DNA from: Methylomarinum sp965277025
GTDB lineage: Bacteria > Pseudomonadota > Gammaproteobacteria > Methylococcales > Methylomonadaceae
Assembly: GCA_965277025.1 (NCBI GenBank)
Contig: OZ255706.1
Location: 620,001 to 684,000 of the forward strand
DNA length: 64,000 nt
Direction of reading: 5' to 3'
The position numbers and the translations under genes are program-made. Under the pieces are notes generated by a model. It was not told the origin of the DNA, ran no database searches, and saw only the letters and a program-made list of their open reading frames with translations. This document shows, in pieces, positions 1 to 8,005 of this stretch. Position 1 is the stretch's first letter; each line of letters starts with the position of its first letter.

Positions 1-2238
1 TTATCACCAGCCCGGAGCCAATTACAGAGCAATGGCTGAAACAGGCTGCTGAAATAGGCCTGGCAACGGCGCGAACGGCCGAGTTTTCGACCGTTTTAAT
101 GGAAAACAATGAAATTCTGCTGGCCGGTATCAAAGCGGTAAGTTCCGCCTATCCATTACGCGGTGTATTAAAGACTATCGACGAAAAATATCAGGAGTCG
201 ACCCGTCTCCATGGCCCGAAACCAGGCCATGCCTGGGTGGAAAGACGGGTATTGTCCGCCTTGAAACTCAAACCCGGCGATCGCCTGCAAGTGGGTGAAA
301 AAAAACTGATCATCAGCCAGATACTCAGTTATGAACCTGATAAACGCGGCGATCTGTACAGCCTGGCAGCCATGTGCATTATTTTTATCAATTCAAGGGC
401 CCAACTGATGCCTTGCTGGCCTTCAGCAGACAGGTCAAACCGCACCTCAATGCTTCCCAGCGCATCATGGATATTCATCAGGACCGGCCGCAACTCGGCG
501 CCGCATTGGAACGAGCGCAACGTTATCTGGGCTTGTCCAGTATCGTTGTGGTGTTGATTGCCGGCGTCGCTATCGCCATGAGCAGCCGCAGATACAGTCA
601 GCGACATTTTAATACCAGCGCCATTTTGCGTTGTTTGGGTTTGAAACAACAGCAAGTGCTGACAATTTTTGTTCTGCAGTTTTTTATTTTAGGCCTGGTT
701 TGCAGCCTGTTTGGCATTTTACTGGGGTGGCTGGGCCAGGAAACCTTATTCTGGTTATTGCGTGATTTATTCCCCAGCCAGGTTGCCCAGCCCGGCATAA
801 CGGCCCTGTTGTTTGGCGTTTTGATCGGCCTGGCTATTTTGTTTGGTTTTGCTCTGCCGCCTTTACTGCGTCTAAAACACGTCCCCCCTTTACGTGTATT
901 ACGACAAGAGACCTGGCGCCATTGCCCGCCAAAGCCTGGCTGGTCTATGGGCTGGCCCTGGTTTTGGTGGCTGGATTGAGTGCTTTTTATACCCATGACA
1001 CGAAAATGACCATCACCTTGCTGGGTGGCAGTCTGTTATTTTTGATGATACTGAGCTTATGCCTGAAAGGGTTGTTATCGGCCAGCCGACGTTTACTTCC
1101 TTTTTGTTCGTTGCCAGTAAAAATTGCGCTGCGTCACCTGAGCCATCCAGGACAAAAGCCGGTTCCACAAATTCTGGCCTTCAGTCTGACCCTGGTCGCC
1201 ATGTTGATCAGCCTGACCGTCAGGACAGATCTTTTGGATGACTGGAAAAAACAACTGCCCGAGCATGCCCCCAACCATTTTGCCTTGAATATTTTTCCAC
1301 ACCAAAAAGCGATGCTGGAACAATTATTCAAACAACAACAGATTCAAACCAGTGCTTTTTATCCCGTGGTTCGCGCCCGCCTGATCAAAATCAATGCTGT
1401 TCCGGTCAAACAAATCGTTTCCAAAGATTCTCAGGGTGAACGAGCCACTCATCGTGATTTGAGCCTGACCTGGAATAATGACATTCCTGAAGACAACCAT
1501 ATTATCGCTGGACAATGGTGGAATGACTCAAGCACCCCCAATCAAGTTTCAGTGGAATCCAAACTGGCCAAAAGCCTTAAATTAACACTCGGTGACAGGT
1601 TGACTTTCACTATTGGCAGTCAGCAGCATGAAGCCGTTGTCACCAGTCTCAGAAAAGTGCGCTGGGATACCATGAAACCAAATTTCTATTTCATTTTTTC
1701 ACCAGGCTCGTTAAATAAATATGCCTATACTTTTATCACCAGTTTTTACCTTGCGCCTGAGCAAAAATCTTTTTTAAATACCTTAGTCAAACAATTTCCC
1801 GCAACGACTATTCTTGAAGTCGATCAGTTACTGGCCCAATTCAAGAAAATTCTGCAACAACTGACCGCAGCGATCAATTTGTTGCTGGTTCTTGCCTTAC
1901 TGGCCGGATTTACCGTTTTGTTAGCGGCCATTTATGCCTCCCTGGATGATCGTATCTACGAAGGCGCACTGTTCAAGACATTGGGCGCCAGCCGTTCATT
2001 GATACGACGGGCACAATTTTATGAATTTTTGTTATTGGGCCTGTTTTCAACGGTTTCGGCGATCATATTGTCCGAAGCGATTTTGTTCGCCCTCTATCAT
2101 TTTGTTTTGCATCTGGATTTTCATCTGCTATCTTCTGTCATCACCCTGATTGCTGTCAGTTTATTGATTGCATTGACTGGTTTTATGGCGGTCAGAAAGG
2201 TCGTGACGCTACCGCCCATGCGAATTCTTCAACAATAA
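1..2238 (+). pseudogene. YbbP-like ABC transporter permease (FtsX family), frameshifted, 5' end outside window
   Basis: The reading frame is open from base 3 and gives the interior of a large FtsX/MacB-type permease of the YbbP kind, an inner-membrane partner of a YbbA-like ATPase. Three segments in three frames together make one protein. The first, to about 380, ends in the family stretch GDLYSLA. The second, about 380-920, begins HYFYQFKGPTDALLAF and carries an FtsX domain ending PPLLRLKHVPPLRVLR. The third, from 922, holds the second periplasmic domain (VRWDTMKPNFYFIF) and the last FtsX domain (FKTLGASRSLIRRAQFYEF). From memory of the family, roughly 25-30 residues are missing at the first junction, so it looks like a small deletion. 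The second junction near 915 looks like a one-base indel. The adaptor gene follows after 9 bp. The identification is good; the inactivity is inferred. Confidence 0.8.
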
Positions 2239-2247
2239 ACCCCATCT

Positions 2248-3234
2248 ATGTCATTTAAATTTCAAGCTCTAGTACTTCTTTTTATTCTGCCATTTTTTCA
2301 ATACGCCATTGCGGAAACGACAGATGCAGAAGATGAAGAAACTGTAATTTCGGTCATTGAACTGGACAGCGTCATGCAAGAAAAAATGGGGCTTGAAACG
2401 ACGACAGTTCGGCCTGTCACTCAGCCAGTTTATCAAACCACTTATGGCAAGGTACTGGATTTAACACCGTTATTGAATTTTCGTCGTGACTGCCTGATTA
2501 ATAAAACAAAACTGCATGAAGCACGCCAGCAATTCAATCTCAGCCAAAAAGCATTGAAGCGGCTGGAACAAATGGTTAAAAACAAGGCAGCTTCATCTCG
2601 AAAACTGGAACAACAGCATCGTCAATGGCTGGCTAACCAGGCTTTGTTGCAACAAAGCCAAATCAAATATACTTCATTGTTGGCTGAGAGCCATTTACGC
2701 TGGAACAGGCTGGCCGATATTTTTTGCCAACCACAAGGCTGGGTAAACGAACTTTTGTCGGGCAAAGACAAAATTTTGGCTATCACCAAACCCAATAATG
2801 ACATCGTAACGACTATCGACAGCCTTCAGTTGAGCTTCAATCAAAATGAGCAAGCTGTTTCTGTGCAATTGCTGGATAACATCGATTTGTTTGACCCTGT
2901 TAATCAAACCACCTATCTTTTATATAAAACGTCGACACAGCAATTACACCCGGGTCAGCATTTCTCGGTTTACCTGCCCTTGGCGAATGATTCTCATAGC
3001 GGTCTGTTAATTCCCAAAAATTCAGTGATATGGCATCTGGGCCAGGCTTTTGTTTATATCAAGGTTGATCAGGAACATTTTCAACACCTCACTATCGAAC
3101 AAGTTATACCCATTCCTCAAGGCTATCTTGTCAACGATGATCGTCTGGCAGGGAAAGAAATAGTCGTAACCGGTGCGCAATTACTATTATCGGTGGAATT
3201 TCGTTCGCAAATAGCCGATGAAGATGACGATTGA
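2248..3234 (+). CDS. periplasmic adaptor (membrane fusion) protein, HlyD/RND type
   Basis: The 328-residue product starts with a signal peptide (FQALVLLFILPFFQYAIA). It then has a short beta segment, a coiled-coil hairpin at about residues 80-155 (repeated Gln/Leu/Lys heptads), and a C-terminal beta-barrel/membrane-proximal region with the family pattern LIPKNSVIWHLGQAFVYIKV and GKEIVVTGAQLLLSVE. This is the layout of periplasmic adaptors that link an inner-membrane pump to an outer-membrane channel. The lipoyl halves are poorly marked. No RND pump or TolC follows. It lies 9 bp after the broken permease, so it may have served that ABC exporter or be orphaned. The substrate is unknown. Confidence 0.75.
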   Translation: MSFKFQALVLLFILPFFQYAIAETTDAEDEETVISVIELDSVMQEKMGLETTTVRPVTQPVYQTTYGKVLDLTPLLNFRRDCLINKTKLHEARQQFNLSQKALKRLEQMVKNKAASSRKLEQQHRQWLANQALLQQSQIKYTSLLAESHLRWNRLADIFCQPQGWVNELLSGKDKILAITKPNNDIVTTIDSLQLSFNQNEQAVSVQLLDNIDLFDPVNQTTYLLYKTSTQQLHPGQHFSVYLPLANDSHSGLLIPKNSVIWHLGQAFVYIKVDQEHFQHLTIEQVIPIPQGYLVNDDRLAGKEIVVTGAQLLLSVEFRSQIADEDDD

Positions 3235-3307
3235 CCGGTTAGTTGAAATATCGGAGGAAAATCAGTAAAGTCTGATATGCTACATGTTTAAATGAGGGTA
3301 AATAACA

Positions 3308-3757
3308 ATGACAATAAGCAAACAACTAATAAGCATTGTCTCTCTGTTACTATTTTCAAGCCTGACACTGGCTTATAGTACAAAATCAGATGATGATGCC
3401 TGTAAGAAACCTAAATTCAGAACCTTCGAACCTGAATACTTGTCTGAAGTCGAGCCAGGTTCGAAAATCTCTTTTCATGTTTCACATAATGCCGACCCAA
3501 CGACTATTAAAGCAGAAACCAGAGGATATCCAATCAAATTGGAAATTGTCGATAAAAATGCATTCTTTATCGCCACTGGCAACCTCCCGGCCGAGCTTGA
3601 AGATCAATATGCTCGCATTAGTCTCAAAGCGCGTGATAAAGAATGTTTGGGACAAGGCGGCTGGTTATTGAAAATAAAACCGGCATCAACAACCCCGGCC
3701 CCTGACCAAACCGACGATTCAAACGAACAGAACAATCAAGATCAACCATCTCAATAA
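3308..3757 (+). CDS. secreted protein of unknown function, first gene of the bufferin cluster
   Basis: I do not recognise this 149-residue protein. It has a clear Sec signal peptide (KQLISIVSLLLFSSLTLA) and a small probable beta domain of about 100 residues. Two cysteines (in DDDACKKPKF and DKECLGQGG) could form a disulfide. The tail is low-complexity and rich in Pro, Gln, Asn and Asp. A ribosome site GAGGG lies ahead of the ATG. The stop is only 13 bp before the bufferin-like precursor start, so the two genes are almost certainly co-transcribed. That suggests a periplasmic role linked to the modified peptide, such as binding or display, but this is inference from position only. Confidence 0.7.
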   Translation: MTISKQLISIVSLLLFSSLTLAYSTKSDDDACKKPKFRTFEPEYLSEVEPGSKISFHVSHNADPTTIKAETRGYPIKLEIVDKNAFFIATGNLPAELEDQYARISLKARDKECLGQGGWLLKIKPASTTPAPDQTDDSNEQNNQDQPSQ

Positions 3758-3770
3758 TCAGAGGATTATC

Positions 3771-4508
3771 ATGAAAAAATCAGTTAAAAAACCTTTAGTC
3801 ACAGCGGTCAGTACAGCTGTCGCCAGTTTAGCGGTTCCAGCAATTCATGCCGAAACCAACCCGTTCGCCATGAATGAGCTGTCTGAAGGCTATATGCAAG
3901 TCGCCCAGTCTGATAATGCCGCAGAGATGAAATGTGGCGCGAATATGAAGAAAAAAGTTGAAGGCTCTTGTGGTGAGGGTAAATGTGGTGAAGCCAAATG
4001 TGGAGAAGGAAAGTGCGCCGGAAACTTGGCTAAAACAGGCGGTGAGTCTTCTGCATTGAATTTGCCAAAAAATTATACCGTTAAAAAATATCAACCTAAA
4101 ACTAAGGAAGCTGCTTGTGGTGAAGGTAAATGTGGCGCCATGATGGAAAATGGCAAAATGAAAAAAGGTATGGAAAATAGCTGTGGCGCCATGATGAAAG
4201 GCAAGGAAGGTTCTTGCGGCATGGGTGGTGATTCATCCGGTGGCATGGGTGGCATGGACATGTCAGGCATGAAGATGAAAAATGGTGAAATGTCATGCGG
4301 CGCGATGATGGAAAAAATGAAAAGTGGTGAAATGTCCTGTGGCTCCATGATGGAAAAAATGAAAAGCGGCGAAATGTCCTGTGGCGCCATGATGAAAAAA
4401 ATGAAAGGTATGGGTAATATGGGCGGCATGGATGGCATGAAAGGTATGGGAAACAAAAAAGGGGCAAATGAAATAACAGTGGATGAAAAAACCGCTGCAG
4501 GTGAATGA
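3771..4508 (+). CDS. bufferin-like Cys/Met-rich precursor peptide (MNIO substrate)
   Basis: The 245-residue product has a signal peptide (VSTAVASLAVPAIHA) and is extremely rich in Cys, Met, Gly and Lys. Twelve cysteines are present, all but one followed by Gly. The first half holds the bufferin motif EGKCG and variants (GEGKCGEAKCGEGKCAG, then ACGEGKCG). The second half holds SCGAMM and SCGMGG units, including three 14-residue tandem repeats GEMSCGAMMEKMKS at 4284-4409, then MGGM/MKGM strings. In characterised bufferins an MNIO enzyme with its DUF2063 partner converts EGKCG cysteines to thiooxazoles that bind copper. The Met motifs resemble Cu(I)/Ag(I) sites. The ribosome site AGAGGA is well placed. 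The MNIO and DUF2063 genes follow. Modification of the SCG cysteines is inferred. Confidence 0.85.
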   Translation: MKKSVKKPLVTAVSTAVASLAVPAIHAETNPFAMNELSEGYMQVAQSDNAAEMKCGANMKKKVEGSCGEGKCGEAKCGEGKCAGNLAKTGGESSALNLPKNYTVKKYQPKTKEAACGEGKCGAMMENGKMKKGMENSCGAMMKGKEGSCGMGGDSSGGMGGMDMSGMKMKNGEMSCGAMMEKMKSGEMSCGSMMEKMKSGEMSCGAMMKKMKGMGNMGGMDGMKGMGNKKGANEITVDEKTAAGE

Positions 4509-4520
4509 TTTTTCAAATGG

Positions 4521-4613
4521 CGTGTGTTGTATTTTATTTACGAAATTCAGCAGATAAACTACACACACGAGATAATCCTCCTTTTTGTTTGATCCGGGAT
4601 AGAAATGTCCCGG
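4521..4613 (+). promoter_or_regulatory. two stem-loops between the precursor gene and its maturase genes
   Basis: CGTGTGTTGTA at 4521-4531 pairs with TACACACACG at 4560-4569, with one bulged base and a loop of about 28 nt. A second hairpin, CCGGGA...TCCCGG, lies at 4594-4613 and covers the first possible ATG (4605) of the MNIO gene. Neither has a clean U-run. They could stabilise the precursor mRNA or attenuate the maturase genes so that substrate exceeds enzyme. This role is inferred. Confidence 0.45.
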
Positions 4614-4646
4614 GTTGACACACCTCTTTGCAATATGGGTGTTCTT

Positions 4647-5498
4647 ATGGACACATGTCTAAATAAAATTCATGATGCAGGCTTGGGTTTAAGACGGTTT
4701 TTTTTAAACGAATGCCTGCAACATCCCCCCGAGAATGTCTCATTTTATGAGGTAGCTCCCGAAAACTGGATGACTATCGGCGGCAAACTGGGCAAACAGT
4801 TTCGTGCCATGACGGAGCAGTTTGATTTTGTTTGTCATGGATTATCCTTATCTATCGGCAGTCAGGATCCTTTAGATGAAACCTTTGTCAAATCCATCAA
4901 ACAGTTCATGCAGGAACATCAAATCAAGTTCTATAGTGAACACTTGAGCTATTGCAGCCATGAAGGGCATTTATATGATCTGATGCCCATTCCATTTACC
5001 GAAGAAGCCGTTATTCATGTGGCGGAACGCATCCGGCGTGTACAGGATATTCTGGAACAAAAAATTGCCATAGAAAATGTTTCCTATTACGCCGCCCCTG
5101 GCAAAGAAATGGAAGAAATAGATTTTTTCAATGCAGTGATTACAGAAGCTAATTGTGATATTTTAATTGACCTCAATAATATCTATGTCAACAGCATCAA
5201 CCATCAATATGATGCCGAAGCGTTTTTAAAAGCCATACCCGCTGAAAGGATAGCTTATGCACACATTGCTGGTCACTATGTCGAATGCGATGATTTTTTG
5301 ATTGATACCCATGGCGCTGAAGTCATTGACCCGGTCTGGAGTTTATTGGCTAAAGCCTATGAACTTTATGGTGTTTTTCCAACACTACTGGAACGTGACT
5401 TTAACTTGCCCCCGCTATCGGAATTACTTGCTGAAGTTGAAACTATACGCCACATTCAACAAGCCTGGTTAAATCAACATGAAAAACGCAGTGCCTGA
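4647..5498 (+). CDS. bufB: MNIO-family (DUF692) peptide-modifying oxygenase, BufB-type
   Basis: This is a TIM-barrel multinuclear non-heme iron oxidative enzyme. Members modify cysteines of ribosomal peptides, and the bufferin branch makes thiooxazoles. Family landmarks in order are AGLGLRR, FYEVAPENWM, FVCHGLSLSIG, KFYSEHLSYC, IAIENVSYY, ILIDLNNIYVNS, AYAHIAGH, DTHGAEV and TLLERDFN. They supply the His, Glu and Asp iron ligands. I chose the ATG at 4647, giving 10 residues before GLGLR as is usual. ATGs at 4605 and 4635 are in frame, but 4605 lies inside a hairpin. The gene overlaps the DUF2063 gene by 20 bp, so the pair is translationally coupled. No key residue looks missing. Confidence 0.88.
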   Translation: MDTCLNKIHDAGLGLRRFFLNECLQHPPENVSFYEVAPENWMTIGGKLGKQFRAMTEQFDFVCHGLSLSIGSQDPLDETFVKSIKQFMQEHQIKFYSEHLSYCSHEGHLYDLMPIPFTEEAVIHVAERIRRVQDILEQKIAIENVSYYAAPGKEMEEIDFFNAVITEANCDILIDLNNIYVNSINHQYDAEAFLKAIPAERIAYAHIAGHYVECDDFLIDTHGAEVIDPVWSLLAKAYELYGVFPTLLERDFNLPPLSELLAEVETIRHIQQAWLNQHEKRSA

Positions 5499-6267
5499 GA
5501 AAAGCTTCCAAACCACACAGGCGACTTTTTCAGCCTATATCCGTGACCCTTTCAACAATCCAAGGCCGGTTGGTGTCGATAAAAAGCGTATTGATACTTA
5601 TCGTGAATTATTTTTCAACAATATTGAAAGTTTTTTAAGCAATAATTTTCCGGTATTACGCAGCTTGTTAAATGATCAGCAGTGGTTTGAGCTGGCGCAG
5701 GATTTTTTTTCCCGCCATTCTTGTCAAACGCCCTATTTTTCAGAAATCCCGGAAGAATTTATCGACTTTTTACAAGAAAAACGCAACTCCCCGGATGATT
5801 TCCCTTTTTTATTGGAACTGGCGCATTACGAATGGGAGGAAATGGCTCTTTCCACATCAAAAGAGGAAATACCTCAAGGCACGAATCAATCTGCACCTGT
5901 AATAGACCAACAGGCAATCAGCCTGTCACCTCTGGCTTGGCCTTTGGCCTATCAATATCCCGTTCATAAAATTTCGTCTCAGTTCATTCCTTTACAAGCG
6001 CCAGAGCATGGCACTTTTTTACTCGTTTATCGTGATCCTCAGTATGAAGTGCATTTTATTGAAATTAATGCATTGACGTTCCAGTTATTGCAATTGATCG
6101 AACAGCAGCCAGATCAACAGGCTCTTGCTTATTTAACCAACCTGGCTAAATTCTTGCCACAGACTGACCCTGAGCTTATTTTAAAACATGGCATGAATAC
6201 CCTGATGGAACTGGCTGACAAAAGTATAGTGCTTACACGGCAAACAAATGAATCTCAGCCAACCTGA
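5479..6267 (+). CDS. bufC: DUF2063 putative DNA-binding domain protein, MNIO partner (BufC-type)
   Basis: The 262-residue protein begins with the DUF2063 domain: FSAYIRDPFNNPRPVGVD, RIDTYRELFFNNIESFLSNNFPVLRSLL, FFSRHSCQTPYFSEIPEEFIDFL, then LLELAHYEWEEMAL. A second domain at about residues 150-260 (FLLVYRDPQYEVHFIEINALTFQLLQLIEQ) is typical of these proteins. In bufferin systems this protein is required with the MNIO enzyme and is thought to recognise the precursor, despite the old DNA-binding label. It overlaps the MNIO gene by 20 bp. It ends the cluster, and a 557-bp repeat-rich gap follows. Confidence 0.85.
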   Translation: MKNAVPEKSFQTTQATFSAYIRDPFNNPRPVGVDKKRIDTYRELFFNNIESFLSNNFPVLRSLLNDQQWFELAQDFFSRHSCQTPYFSEIPEEFIDFLQEKRNSPDDFPFLLELAHYEWEEMALSTSKEEIPQGTNQSAPVIDQQAISLSPLAWPLAYQYPVHKISSQFIPLQAPEHGTFLLVYRDPQYEVHFIEINALTFQLLQLIEQQPDQQALAYLTNLAKFLPQTDPELILKHGMNTLMELADKSIVLTRQTNESQPT

Positions 6268-6423
6268 GTTTTTGTAGGGAATCGTTGTCCATTTTGCGGG
6301 GCAGATAAATCACTGAGGACTAATTCAGCGATTCCGCAGGGAACGAGTGAAAAAGTATTCAGTCTATAAACTCAATAAAACATTTTGCTTATTGTATAAT
6401 CAGGCAATTGCAAAAAATTTATA

Positions 6424-6453
6424 GGATGGATTACCAAGGCGGTGAATCCACTC
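6424..6453. repeat. REP-like palindrome (degenerate copy)
   Basis: GGATGGATT...GGTGAATCCACTC forms an imperfect hairpin around a CCAAGGC core. Better copies are at 24408-24433 and 44021-44047, where the arms are GGTGGATT/AATCCACC and the core CGCCGTCAGGC. Confidence 0.45.
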
Positions 6454-6519
6454 TACATCAATATAAACAGTGTTTTTCATAAAAAATCAACAAACTATCC
6501 ATTAAAGCAAAATGGGTTA

Positions 6520-6665
6520 GGAAATCGCTGATTTATTCACGATTCCAGCGGTGCAGGGATGCGCCGCCAAAATAGATGGTGGTAAACCATTGATTTTGAT
6601 AGCAAAGCAGAAATCGTTGTCCGCTTTGCGGACGCTGACAGTATGGATGATTTGTCAGCGTTTCC
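6520..6665 (-). repeat. MITE-like dispersed repeat, full copy
   Basis: The 146-bp element has ends GGAAATCGCTGA and TCAGCGTTTCC that are inverted versions of each other. Its reverse complement matches the element at 55787-55934 along the whole length, sharing CTGACAAATCATCCATACTG and the motifs ATCAATGG/AGC and GCATCCCTG. Other copies are at 21220-21360 and 50690-50844. No coding capacity. Confidence 0.65.
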
Positions 6666-6698
6666 TTAGACAAACAGGAACTTGAAATAAAATGAGTT

Positions 6699-6794
6699 CT
6701 AGGAGGCTGTCCGAGAATAGAAGCCGTTGCGAGGGAAATCTGACTCAAATCAGCTTTTCCGTAGTAGGTTCTCTATTCTCGGACAGCCTCCTAG
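6699..6794. repeat. 96-bp MITE with ~22-bp terminal inverted repeats
   Basis: Both ends read CTAGGAGGCTGTCCGAGAAT inward from each side, followed by AGA and near-identical bases. The inner sequence is too short to code. The GGCTGTCCGAGAA end resembles the termini of some transposon families, so this is probably a non-autonomous element mobilised in trans. The flanking CTAG could contain a TA or CTAG target duplication. Only one copy is seen in the window. Confidence 0.65.
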
Positions 6795-6824
6795 CGTGTA
6801 TCTTTCAATTTAAAAAGTAAAATT

Positions 6825-7268
6825 ATGTCAAAGAAGTACAAATTCGCTCTATTCGTCGTCAGTTTAATCGCATTGATTGCATTTCAGGCCAAAGTCATTA
6901 TGCCTTTGGTGCTTGATGTGGTCGCATCAGACCTGTTTTTAAATGATGCACCAACCGAAAAAGACAAATCGCAATCCGGACAAATGCTCGGTTATGCTTT
7001 CGATCAATGCAATATTTATATATCCAGTGAAGTCGATTCCGATGTATCAGTGTCTTATTCCACTGAGCCTCTCAATGCCTGGGATATCGGCGGGCATCAA
7101 TATGTCATCAATGCCAATATTGATTTGATGCCGGAAAGTGGATCACCATTGACTGCACGATATGTTTGCCGGATTAAATTCTCCGGTGATGAGATGAATC
7201 AAGCGGAATTCACTAATGTAGATAACTGGTCAGTCGATGGCATTAGTGGCCTGGATGATTATTTATAA
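6825..7268 (+). CDS. membrane-anchored protein of unknown function
   Basis: The 147-residue product has one N-terminal transmembrane helix or signal anchor (FALFVVSLIALIAFQAKVIMPLVL) and then an acidic periplasmic domain. Two cysteines (FDQCNIYI and RYVCRIKF) may pair. The pattern of alternating hydrophobic strands (VSVSYST, QYVINANIDL, ARYVCRIKFSG) suggests a small beta fold. I do not recognise the family. It stands alone between repeats and the nitrobindin-like gene. Confidence 0.6.
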   Translation: MSKKYKFALFVVSLIALIAFQAKVIMPLVLDVVASDLFLNDAPTEKDKSQSGQMLGYAFDQCNIYISSEVDSDVSVSYSTEPLNAWDIGGHQYVINANIDLMPESGSPLTARYVCRIKFSGDEMNQAEFTNVDNWSVDGISGLDDYL

Positions 7269-7379
7269 TTTCCATTTGAAATATGGCCTAAAAAATTGCT
7301 GATTATTTGTTCAACCTTTCCCGAGGGTTAGCCCCTTCAAATAGTCAATTAGCAACTGTCTGATATGGAGTAAAAAGCA

Positions 7380-7937
7380 ATGAGTAATGACATGACAAAG
7401 AAGTTAGGGCCATTGGCAGTACTTACCGGTAGTTGGGAAGGTGAAGAAGGGATTGATGTTTCTCGTGTGCATGGTGAAGCACAAACAAGTCAATATCGAG
7501 AAAAAGTGGTTTTTGAACCCCTCGGCCCGGTCAATAACGGGCCACAGGAGTTATATGGTCTGCGCTATTCCATGACCGCATGGCGCATAGGTGAAACTGA
7601 CGCTTTTCATGAAGAATTAGGCTACTGGCTATGGGATGCTGGAAATAAACAAGTTTTGCGTTGCTTTATGGTGCCGCGTGGAGTTCTGGTCAATGCTGGC
7701 GGCGATGTCGAAGCTGATAGTAAGCGTTTCCATTTGTCGGCCGAAATTGGATCGGAAACTTATGGAATTTTATCGAATAAATATTTGCACGAATCACGAA
7801 AAACATTGAAATATTTTCTCGATCTGACTATTCACGAGGATGATTGTTTCAGTTACCAGGAAACCACTCAGCTATGGATACCCGCCGAAGAATCAATTTT
7901 TAACCATACCGATGAAAATACTCTTTTCAGGATATAA
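7380..7937 (+). CDS. FABP/nitrobindin-like heme-binding beta-barrel protein
   Basis: The 185-residue cytoplasmic protein shows the nitrobindin/THAP4-C layout. It starts LGPLAVLTGSWEGEEG, has a central FHEELGYWLWDAGNKQVLRCFMVPRGVLVNAGG, and ends in YFLDLTIHEDDCFSYQETTQLWI. Family members are ten-stranded barrels that bind heme or fatty acids and have been linked to NO chemistry. The GSWEGEG motif is clear, while the proximal His is not certain from reading alone. A REP/terminator palindrome follows, facing the alanine dehydrogenase gene. Confidence 0.7.
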   Translation: MSNDMTKKLGPLAVLTGSWEGEEGIDVSRVHGEAQTSQYREKVVFEPLGPVNNGPQELYGLRYSMTAWRIGETDAFHEELGYWLWDAGNKQVLRCFMVPRGVLVNAGGDVEADSKRFHLSAEIGSETYGILSNKYLHESRKTLKYFLDLTIHEDDCFSYQETTQLWIPAEESIFNHTDENTLFRI

Positions 7938-7968
7938 ATGCCAATAAGCTATATCGGTCTATAGCAAA

Positions 7969-8002
7969 GTAGCCCGGATGAAGCTTGCGGAATCCGGGCT
8001 AC
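7969..8002. terminator. bidirectional terminator-like REP palindrome
   Basis: GTAGCCCGGAT and ATCCGGGCTAC are perfect inverted arms around GAAGCTTGCGGA. It lies between the convergent ends of the nitrobindin-like gene and ald, so it can serve both. The GTAGCCCGGAT type is a common intergenic repeat in gammaproteobacteria. Confidence 0.6.
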
Positions 8003-8005
8003 GTA

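Larger units (their letters stand above)
6268..6824. other. 557-bp gap filled with dispersed repeats
   Basis: No gene is visible here. The gap holds a degenerate piece of the MITE-like family (about 6278-6345), a REP-like palindrome (6424-6453), a full MITE-like copy (6520-6665) and a 96-bp MITE (6699-6794). Short AT-rich spacers separate them. A promoter for the gene at 6825 could lie within the last element, but I see no clear -35/-10 pair. Confidence 0.6.

Noticed and set aside
4284..4409. Regular 42-bp repeats that might suggest a small CRISPR array
   Set aside because: The units are contiguous without spacers, stay in frame and encode the GEMSCGAMMEKMKS repeat of the precursor.
4091..4568. 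Long open frames opposite the precursor gene rich in Phe, Pro, His and Ser
   Set aside because: They are antisense shadows of the Met/Cys repeats with no ribosome site.
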